DNA of 25,315 nt from Clostridia bacterium (GTDB taxonomy: Bacteria > Bacillota_A > Clostridia > Oscillospirales > CAG-272): the NCBI GenBank assembly GCA_017453335.1, contig JAFTKI010000009.1:1-25315 (forward strand), given 5' to 3'. The notes beneath the pieces were generated by a model. It was not told the origin of the DNA. It was given only the letters and a program-made list of their open reading frames with translations, and ran no database searches. Below are positions 16,472 through 22,593 of this stretch, in pieces; the stretch's first letter is position 1, and each line of letters opens with the position of its first letter. A program made the translations under genes and the position numbers.

Positions 16472-17570
16472 TTGGTGCCTCCTTTTCAAATATATAATAA
16501 CAGAAAACTTTTCCAAGATAGAGATAATCGCCCGATTTATGTTCTAGGATCAGATATTCCTTGCCGTTTTTTTCTACGATCCGGTATTTCTCCGCAAGCT
16601 CCAGGTTTCGATCAAGCACCAAGCCGTTTGTGTAGGTTAGGGCTAACTGCCTGTTTTTCGGAAGACTTTTGACGCAGATGCCGCGATCGTAAAAGGAGAT
16701 CCTTTGTATAAAATGGGGAGACGGTGTGATCTGCTTATCAATGCTTTCAAAGTCTTGCGGCTCATCGACCACGTCCACCGTACGCCACGATCCAAGCACA
16801 CGAGCATCGGATACGAACGGCAGATTGACTTGATCGCGGAAGGAAAAGGTTTCTTTTTCGGTGTATTGCCGCCGATCAAGCTGTTGATAGATCAGCGTGC
16901 AATCCTCGGCATTGGGATGCAGGCATTTATCAACGATCCAATTCAAAGAGAGGTAAGTTATCCCTTCGTGTTCGAAGATGCGATATTCGTTCGGCACAGA
17001 AAGATTGAACTCTCCCAAAAAAACGTACAGGATATCCTTTGTCCAACAATAGCTCCAAACGTGTCCGCCGCCGGGGAGAAAATACAGGTGTTGGTGTAAA
17101 AACTCCTCAAAGGGGACCAGGTTATCGGGCGAGAAATGCACTTTGTTCGGCAGCTTGCCGCAAAGCTTCCATTTTCCGATCACCTTTGGGTCATCGGTAA
17201 ACGGAATTTGCAGAATTTTGGCACCCGAAATTTCACGACCGCTGTTCAATTCCGTACAAATGCGTTCAATTTCCCGAATCTTGTTTTGATTTAGAATGAT
17301 ATCGTTCTGCAGGTATGCGCGCTTTGTCTGATACATTTCCAAGCGGTGCTCCTTGGAGGAATTCAAAAATTCCTTGCTTTCCTCCAACGAAAATGCAAGC
17401 TCTTTCAGCTGCAGAATGGTTTGATAGGTCTTGATCTTTTCGGGATGATAGAACCTATATCCGCTGGTACTGTCTACATAATCCGCCTTTAACAACCCTA
17501 TCTTATCGTAATATCGCAGGGTTTGTATATTCACGTTACAGATCTTTGCAAGCTCTCCTATTTTTATCAC
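16455..17570 (-). CDS. MerR-family transcriptional regulator with tandem C-terminal domains
   Basis: The product is 371 residues from a GTG start at 17570. Residues 1-70 are a MerR winged-helix domain: IKIGELAKICNVNIQTLRYY, then DKIGLL and SGYRFYHPE. A dimerising coiled coil follows to about 110. The rest is two similar ~105-residue units: IPFTDDPKVIGKW at 122 against LPFVSDARVLGSW at 250, and NEYRIFEHEGITYLSL at 194 against EKYRIVEKNGKEYLIL at 327. They look like duplicated beta-rich ligand-sensing domains; I do not recognise the family. An ATG at 17603 is rejected because it overlaps the -10 box; AAAAGGAGG lies about 9 bases before the GTG. The downstream lipoprotein gene is the obvious co-regulated partner. 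Confidence 0.88.
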   Translation of the reverse strand: MIKIGELAKICNVNIQTLRYYDKIGLLKADYVDSTSGYRFYHPEKIKTYQTILQLKELAFSLEESKEFLNSSKEHRLEMYQTKRAYLQNDIILNQNKIREIERICTELNSGREISGAKILQIPFTDDPKVIGKWKLCGKLPNKVHFSPDNLVPFEEFLHQHLYFLPGGGHVWSYCWTKDILYVFLGEFNLSVPNEYRIFEHEGITYLSLNWIVDKCLHPNAEDCTLIYQQLDRRQYTEKETFSFRDQVNLPFVSDARVLGSWRTVDVVDEPQDFESIDKQITPSPHFIQRISFYDRGICVKSLPKNRQLALTYTNGLVLDRNLELAEKYRIVEKNGKEYLILEHKSGDYLYLGKVFCYYIFEKEAPNETDV

Positions 17571-17601
17571 AGTCTTTAGCCTCCTTTTCTGTCTGTAATT
17601 C

Positions 17602-17632
17602 ATTATAACACTATAGTTAACTGTAGAGTCAA
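17602..17632 (-). promoter_or_regulatory. MerR-type promoter and operator (19-bp spacer with dyad)
   Basis: On the minus strand: TTGACT (17632-17627), a 19-base spacer, TATAAT (17607-17602) preceded by TGT. The spacer contains CTACAGTTAACTATAG (17626-17611), a 16-base dyad with 14 self-complementary positions. Over-long 19-bp spacers with a central dyad are the hallmark of promoters that MerR proteins activate by twisting DNA. It faces the MerR gene itself, so autoregulation of the regulator/lipoprotein operon is predicted. Confidence 0.88.
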
Positions 17633-17670
17633 GTACTTTTTCATAATTTTTAATTATTTTTTAAAAACCA

Positions 17671-17699
17671 TTGACAAAATACACCGAATATGATATACT
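17671..17699 (+). promoter_or_regulatory. Sigma-A promoter of the lysine operon
   Basis: TTGACA (17671-17676), 17-base spacer, TATACT (17694-17699) preceded by TGA. Transcription should start near 17706, at the first bases of the lysine riboswitch. Confidence 0.9.
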
Positions 17700-17705
17700 A
17701 ACACC

Positions 17706-17870
17706 AAGATAGAGGCGCACCTTGAGATGAGTAACCGTCGCGCAAAAGCTTGAGCCGAGCGTTGCGATGGGGAAAGGTTCGGGTGCCGAAGGACGGGATA
17801 AGGCTTTCCCCGATCCTGGCAGTGCGGAGAAGATCCGTATTGTTGTCGCAGAAATGCGGAGAGCTATCCA
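17706..17870 (+). promoter_or_regulatory. Lysine riboswitch (L-box) aptamer
   Basis: The conserved landmarks of the L-box occur in order: GATAGAGGCGC (17708-17718), GATGAGTAA (17727-17735), GGGGAAAGG, GTGCCGAAGGA, and the closing GGAGAGCTATCC (17858-17869), whose CTATC pairs with the opening GATAG to form P1. Known L-box aptamers bind lysine and reduce expression of lysine biosynthesis or transport genes. The location directly before dapA-dapB-lysA agrees with this. Confidence 0.93.
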
Positions 17871-17924
17871 CCCGTGTTCAGAAAATAAGTCCTCCTTTTG
17901 CAAAAAGGGAGCGTATCTGATAGG

Positions 17925-17962
17925 GCAGAGTATTGCTTTTCGCGGCATGCTCTGCTTTTTTT
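17925..17962 (+). terminator. Riboswitch-controlled terminator before dapA
   Basis: GCAGAGTATTGC (17925-17936) pairs imperfectly with GCATGCTCTGC (17945-17955), followed by seven T (17956-17962). A second GATAG (17919-17923) stands just before the stem and could compete for the CTATC strand of P1. A bulged hairpin (17892-17911) lies between aptamer and terminator. Lysine binding should favour termination here. Confidence 0.88.
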
Positions 17963-18001
17963 GCGGAGTTTGCGAGATGAAAGAAAAGAGAGGAAAAAAA
18001 C

Positions 18002-18892
18002 ATGAAGAAGACCATTTTTACAGGCGCGGCTACCGCGATCGTAACTCCTTTGTTTGAAAACGGCGGAATCGACTTTGATCGCTTTGGCAAGCTGATCGAA
18101 TGGCAGATCAGCGAGGGCATCGATGCGATCGTTGTTTGCGGTACTACGGGCGAGGCTTCCACCTTGACCGACGAGGAGCACCGTGACGCCATCAGCTTTG
18201 CGGTAAAGACCGTAAACGGCAGAGTTCCCGTGATCGCGGGAACCGGTTCCAACGATACCGCATACGCCATCGATCTTTCTAAATTTGCCGAAGAAGCGGG
18301 CGCAGATGCACTTTTGTTGGTAACTCCTTATTATAATAAAGCTACTCAAAAGGGATTGATCACATCCTTTACCGCTGTTGCGGACGCGTGCAATCTTCCG
18401 ATCATTCTCTATAACGTACCTTCCCGTACAGGCTGTAACATTCTGCCCGCAACTGCCGCAATTCTGGCGGAGCATCCCAACATCGTTGCGATCAAGGAGG
18501 CTTCGGGCAACATTTCGCAGATCGCCGAGCTGGCGGCACTCACCAAAGGAAAGCTGGATATTTACTCGGGCAACGACGACCAGATCGTTCCGATCCTGTC
18601 CTTGGGCGGCAAGGGTGTTATTTCGGTGCTTTCCAACCCCATGCCTCGCGCAACCTCCGAGATCTGCCACAAGTTCTTCAATGGCGATATCGAGGGAAGC
18701 TTGAAGATGCAGCTTGATCTGTTGCCTTTGGTGAACGCTCTGTTCTGCGAGGTCAACCCGATCCCCGTAAAGGCGGCAATGGCGGCAATGGGCTTTTGCG
18801 AAAACAGCCTTCGTCTGCCTCTTACCAAAATGGAAGCCGACCACGAAGAAAAGCTGCTGGCTTTGATGCGTGAGCAGGGCTTGCTGAACTGA
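18002..18892 (+). CDS. dapA: 4-Hydroxy-tetrahydrodipicolinate synthase
   Basis: DapA condenses pyruvate with aspartate semialdehyde, the first committed step towards diaminopimelate and lysine. The 296-residue length is normal. Visible are T48 and T49 in CGTTGEAST, Y137 in LYNVPSRTG, and the Schiff-base lysine K165 in VAIKEASGN. The ATG follows AGAGAGG (17987-17993). It is the first gene after the L-box, and dapB begins 13 bases after its stop, so lysine-sensitive expression of the whole operon is expected. Confidence 0.97.
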   Translation: MKKTIFTGAATAIVTPLFENGGIDFDRFGKLIEWQISEGIDAIVVCGTTGEASTLTDEEHRDAISFAVKTVNGRVPVIAGTGSNDTAYAIDLSKFAEEAGADALLLVTPYYNKATQKGLITSFTAVADACNLPIILYNVPSRTGCNILPATAAILAEHPNIVAIKEASGNISQIAELAALTKGKLDIYSGNDDQIVPILSLGGKGVISVLSNPMPRATSEICHKFFNGDIEGSLKMQLDLLPLVNALFCEVNPIPVKAAMAAMGFCENSLRLPLTKMEADHEEKLLALMREQGLLN

Positions 18893-18905
18893 CGGAGGAC
18901 GCAAA

Positions 18906-19655
18906 ATGAAGATTTTGATCAGCGGTGTTGGCGGCCGCATGGGACGCGAGGTAGCGGGCATGGCTCTGCAGGGCGTGCGCGGTGCCGTTCCCGTGGCGGG
19001 CGTTGACGTGGTACCGATGGATACCCGTGAATTCCGCACCTATACCGATTGGAATGCAATTGAGGAAACGCCCGATTGCATCATCGATTTCTCTCACCAC
19101 AGCGCAACGAGCGCATTGCTCAAGTATGCTACCGCAAAGGGAATTCCTGCGGTGATCGCCACCACGGGACACACCGAGGAGGAGCTTGCCGAAATTGACG
19201 CGGCGGCAAAGAAGATTGCGATCTTCCGTTCGGCAAATATGTCCCTTGGAATTGCATTACTGGTAGAATTGGCAAAAACAACGGCAAAGACCTTTCCCGA
19301 TGCAGATATCGAGATCATCGAAAAGCATCACAACCGCAAGCTGGATGCACCCAGCGGAACGGCTCTGCTTCTGGCAAACGCGATCCGCGAGATCCGCACC
19401 AAGGCAAAGCTGATCTTCGGCAGATCGGGACAGGCAAAGCGTGAGCCCGACGAGATCGGTGTACATGCCATCCGTATGGGCAATATCATCGGTGAGCACG
19501 AGGTCATCGTGGGAACCGATACCCAGACTATCACGCTCAAGCATGAGGCGCACAGCCGCGCACTCTTTGCCGAGGGAGCGATGGCGGCGGCAGAATTCCT
19601 TGTGGGTAAGCCCGCGGGAATGTATGACATGAAAAGTATGATCGAAGCCGACTGA
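18906..19655 (+). CDS. dapB: 4-Hydroxy-tetrahydrodipicolinate reductase
   Basis: DapB reduces the DapA product with NAD(P)H. The protein has 249 residues. It has the N-terminal dinucleotide loop GVGGRMG (residues 7-13) and the family signature EKHHNRKLDAPSGTA, with catalytic H141 and the substrate lysine K145. The ribosome site GGAGG (18894-18898) overlaps nothing and is well spaced. A 7-bp hairpin (19645-19651 with 19659-19665) has the stop codon in its loop; without a T run it is not a terminator but may stabilise or space the message before lysA. Confidence 0.97.
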   Translation: MKILISGVGGRMGREVAGMALQGVRGAVPVAGVDVVPMDTREFRTYTDWNAIEETPDCIIDFSHHSATSALLKYATAKGIPAVIATTGHTEEELAEIDAAAKKIAIFRSANMSLGIALLVELAKTTAKTFPDADIEIIEKHHNRKLDAPSGTALLLANAIREIRTKAKLIFGRSGQAKREPDEIGVHAIRMGNIIGEHEVIVGTDTQTITLKHEAHSRALFAEGAMAAAEFLVGKPAGMYDMKSMIEAD

Positions 19656-19688
19656 CGCTCGGCTTTGGATAGAAATTGAGGAATCGTT

Positions 19689-20990
19689 ATGATATGCGAA
19701 AATCTTTCTGTCAATGAAAAGGGCCATCTTTGCATTGGCGGACGCGATACGGTGGAGCTTGCCGAGAAATACGGAACCCCTCTGTACGTTTTTGACGAGA
19801 ACCGTATCCGTGAGCGTTGCCGCACCTATATGACTGCCTTGAAGGAGGCGTTCGGAACGTCTGCCTGTGCGCTGTATGCCAGCAAGGCGGCGTCCTTCCG
19901 TGCGATCTACCGCATTATGAAGGACGAGGGCATGGGCGTTGATGTGGTGTCCTCGGGAGAGATCTACACCGCACTCTCTGCGGGCTTTCCTTTGGAAAAG
20001 GCGTATTTTCACAGCAACAACAAAACCGATGCCGATATTGCGTATGCAATCGACAACGGGATCGGATATTTTGTGGTAGACAACCGCGAGGAGCTGGACG
20101 CGATCCAAGCGGCGGCGAGTCAAAGAGGGATCAAGCAAAAGATCCTGCTTCGCTTGACTCCCGGAATTGATCCGCATACCTACGCGGCGGTGGCAACAGG
20201 CAAGGTAGACTCAAAATTCGGCTCTGCTATCGAAACGGGACAAGCCGAGGAGATGACGGTTTACGCGCAAAGCCTTTCGGCACTGGATCTTGTGGGCTAT
20301 CATTGCCACGTTGGTTCTCAGGTCTTTGATTCGGATGTTTTCCTGCGTGCGGCGGCAATCATGCTGGATTTTGCCGCGAAAATGAAAGAAAAGCACGGCT
20401 TTATTCTGCGCGAGTTGGATCTTGGCGGCGGCTACGGTGTCCGTTACCTTGAGGATGATCCCACGCTGGATATTGCCGAAAATATCAGATCGGTCGGACG
20501 CGCGGTCACAGAGCAGTGTAAGGCGCTGGGGCTGGAGCTGCCCGCTGTTCGCATGGAGCCCGGACGCAGCATCGTTGCCGATGCGGCGTTGACACTTTAT
20601 ACGGTCGGTACGGTAAAGCGTATTCCCGGATATAAAAATTACGTTTCGGTGGACGGTGGCATGACCGATAACCCCCGATACGCGCTGTACGGCTCTTCTT
20701 ATACTGTTTTGCTTGCAAATCGCGCAAACGACGCGGGTAAGACCTTCCGCACAACGGTTGCGGGAAGATGCTGTGAGAGCGGAGATCTCTTGCAGGAGAA
20801 CGTGGAGCTGCCCGATGACACGCATCGCGGTGAGATTCTGGCGGTCCTGACTACGGGCGCTTACAATTATTCGATGGCTTCCAACTACAATCGCATTCCT
20901 CGCCCTCCTGTCGTGATGCTGAGGGACGGTGTTGACCGAATTGCGGTAAAGCGGGAATCCTTCGAGGATATCTGCCGCAACGATATTTGA
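19689..20990 (+). CDS. lysA: Diaminopimelate decarboxylase
   Basis: LysA decarboxylates meso-diaminopimelate to lysine, the last step of the pathway, using PLP. The 433-residue product has K66 (YASKA) as PLP lysine, HCHVGSQ near residue 200, the phosphate-binding GGG in LDLGGGYGV, EPGR at 290-293, and the dimer-interface C362-E363 in CCESGD. The ATG follows GAGGA (19678-19682), 33 bases after dapB. No strong terminator is visible in the 113 bases before mscL; only an A/T hairpin CTTTTTT-GCG-AAAAAAG is present, so some read-through into mscL is possible. The genes between DapB and LysA in the pathway are not in this window. Confidence 0.97.
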   Translation: MICENLSVNEKGHLCIGGRDTVELAEKYGTPLYVFDENRIRERCRTYMTALKEAFGTSACALYASKAASFRAIYRIMKDEGMGVDVVSSGEIYTALSAGFPLEKAYFHSNNKTDADIAYAIDNGIGYFVVDNREELDAIQAAASQRGIKQKILLRLTPGIDPHTYAAVATGKVDSKFGSAIETGQAEEMTVYAQSLSALDLVGYHCHVGSQVFDSDVFLRAAAIMLDFAAKMKEKHGFILRELDLGGGYGVRYLEDDPTLDIAENIRSVGRAVTEQCKALGLELPAVRMEPGRSIVADAALTLYTVGTVKRIPGYKNYVSVDGGMTDNPRYALYGSSYTVLLANRANDAGKTFRTTVAGRCCESGDLLQENVELPDDTHRGEILAVLTTGAYNYSMASNYNRIPRPPVVMLRDGVDRIAVKRESFEDICRNDI

Positions 20991-21038
20991 TAAAAGGTCA
21001 AAAAATCGGCAAAATCGGACTTTTTTGCGAAAAAAAGG

Positions 21039-21067
21039 TTGACAAATACCGAATCCTGTGTTATTTT
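21039..21067 (+). promoter_or_regulatory. Sigma-A promoter of mscL
   Basis: TTGACA (21039-21044), 17-base spacer, TATTTT (21062-21067) preceded by TGT. The -10 is weaker than the others here, but the extended TG and perfect -35 support it. Transcription should start near 21074, about 31 bases before the ATG. Confidence 0.78.
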
Positions 21068-21104
21068 ATTAGTATCAATTCATTACGAATGACGGAGGTT
21101 TATC

Positions 21105-21731
21105 ATGGGGATTGAAGATCAGAAGGCCCTGGAAGAAAAAATTGAGAAGGGCAAAAAAGCAGAAAGAAAGGCTCTGCGTAAGCGCCAAAAGGAGCTTATG
21201 AAAAAAGAAAAAGTAAGCTTTTTCACGGATTTTAAGAATTTTATCATGAAGGGTAACGTGCTGGATCTGGCTGTTGCTCTCGTGATTTCGACTGCGTTCA
21301 ACGCGATCGTAAAAGGTTTGGTGAACGATATCATCATGCCTTTTGTTGGATATCTTACCAACGGAACCAAGATCGACGAGTGGAAATATGTATTGCAGGA
21401 AGAGATTCTGGATGCCGAGGGTGCGGTAGAGGTTGCGGAAATCACGGTCAATTACGGTGTTTGGTTGCAGACCATCATTGACTTCTTGATCATTGCGTTC
21501 AGTGTATTCGTGGCTGTTCGTATTATCCGTAAGACCGAGCGCAAGCTCAATGCCAAGGCGATTGCAAAGCAGGAAGCCGAGGCAGCCAAGAAAAAGGCTG
21601 AGGAAGAGGCAAAGGCAGCAGCCGCAAAGGCAGCCGCTGAAGCTGAAAAGGCAGCACGCGACGAGTTCTATGCAAACGTTCGTGAGCAAGCAGCTCTGTT
21701 GCGCGATATCCGCGAGTCCTTGAAAAAATAA
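21105..21731 (+). CDS. mscL: Large-conductance mechanosensitive channel MscL, with extended termini
   Basis: MscL forms a homopentameric inner-membrane pore that opens under high membrane tension and releases solutes in osmotic down-shock. The family core starts at residue 43, FKNFIMKGNVLDLAVALV, with the first membrane helix at about 51-77 and the second at about 117-142 (VWLQTIIDFLIIAFSVFVAV). The end LLRDIRESLKK is typical of the cytoplasmic bundle. At 208 residues it is longer than the usual 130-150. About 40 charged residues precede the core, and an Ala/Lys/Glu-rich helix (about 150-190) extends the C-terminal coiled coil. GGAGG (21094-21098) supports the ATG at 21105, so the N-terminal extension appears real. 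It has its own promoter and terminator. Confidence 0.95.
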   Translation: MGIEDQKALEEKIEKGKKAERKALRKRQKELMKKEKVSFFTDFKNFIMKGNVLDLAVALVISTAFNAIVKGLVNDIIMPFVGYLTNGTKIDEWKYVLQEEILDAEGAVEVAEITVNYGVWLQTIIDFLIIAFSVFVAVRIIRKTERKLNAKAIAKQEAEAAKKKAEEEAKAAAAKAAAEAEKAARDEFYANVREQAALLRDIRESLKK

Positions 21732-21747
21732 AATAACCGATTGAAGA

Positions 21748-21794
21748 TCCCGAGAGAACGCTTTGCAAAAGAACCGTCTCTCGGGACTTTTTTT
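21748..21794 (+). terminator. Intrinsic terminator of mscL
   Basis: TCCCGAGAGA (21748-21757) and TCTCTCGGGA (21777-21786) form a 10-bp perfect stem around a 19-base loop, followed after one C by seven T (21788-21794). Confidence 0.9.
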
Positions 21795-21804
21795 GCAATC
21801 GCTC

Positions 21805-21833
21805 TTTACAAAGAGAAAAAACTGTGATATAAT
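21805..21833 (+). promoter_or_regulatory. Sigma-A promoter of the pseudouridine synthase-tex operon
   Basis: TTTACA (21805-21810), 17-base spacer, TATAAT (21828-21833) preceded by TGA. The -35 box sits inside a perfect short palindrome, CTCTTTACAAAGAG (21802-21815), which could be chance or a small operator. Confidence 0.85.
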
Positions 21834-21867
21834 ATAATGTAAGAATTTTATTTGGACGGGAGGAACC

Positions 21868-22593
21868 ATGCGACTGGATAAACTGCTTTCCGAATGCGGA
21901 CTTGCCAGCCGCACGGAATCCAAAAAAGCGGCAAGAGCAGGGAAGATCACGGTCAACGGAACGCCGGTTCAAAAGACCGATCTGCAGGTCGATCCCGAGA
22001 GAGATCAGGTCGTTTACTGCGGAACTCCGGTGGTCTTTCGGCAGTTCGTTTATCTGATGCTCAACAAGCCCGACGGCTACATCAGCGCAACCGAGGACGG
22101 TAGGGGAGACCCCGTTGTCACAGAGCTGTTACCCGCCGAATATCGCAAAATGGGAGTGTTCCCCTGCGGAAGGCTGGATAAGCATACGCTGGGACTGATG
22201 CTGATCACCAATGACGGCGCGCTGTCGCATCGCCTGCTGGCTCCTAAGAGCCATGTTTCCAAGGGCTACGGCTTTCGTGTGAAGTTTCCGCTTTCCAAGG
22301 CTGATATTCAAGTCTTGGAAAAGGGCGTTGATATCGGCGGATACGTCACGAAGCCTTGCCGAGTGGAGCTGTCCTCCGAGCAAGCGGGTGTGATCACCAT
22401 CACCGAAGGCAAATATCATCAGATCAAGCTGATGATGGAAGCGGTACACAATCAAATCACATATCTGGAACGCCTGAGCTTTGGACCTCTCTCGCTTGAT
22501 ACGACGCTTGAACGCGGAGAATGGCGAGAATTGACCGAGGCAGAGATCTTTGCATTACAACAAACACGGAAAGGAAACGATACCGAAACATGA
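21868..22593 (+). CDS. RsuA-family rRNA pseudouridine synthase
   Basis: The 241-residue product has an N-terminal S4 RNA-binding domain (MRLDKLLSECGLASRTESKK to about residue 55) and the RsuA/RluB/E/F catalytic core. The catalytic aspartate is D104 in GRLDKHTLGLMLITNDG; LNKPDGYIS at 65-73 is another family motif. Such enzymes isomerise a specific uridine in 16S or 23S rRNA. The size and sequence favour the 16S-modifying RsuA/YtzG branch, but the target site cannot be read from sequence. The ATG follows GGGAGG. The stop codon overlaps the tex start codon as ATGA. Confidence 0.92.
   Translation: MRLDKLLSECGLASRTESKKAARAGKITVNGTPVQKTDLQVDPERDQVVYCGTPVVFRQFVYLMLNKPDGYISATEDGRGDPVVTELLPAEYRKMGVFPCGRLDKHTLGLMLITNDGALSHRLLAPKSHVSKGYGFRVKFPLSKADIQVLEKGVDIGGYVTKPCRVELSSEQAGVITITEGKYHQIKLMMEAVHNQITYLERLSFGPLSLDTTLERGEWRELTEAEIFALQQTRKGNDTET

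Noticed and set aside
17571..17603. MerR start at ATG 17603
   Set aside because: The ATG overlaps the TATAAT box, so it lies upstream of the predicted transcription start.
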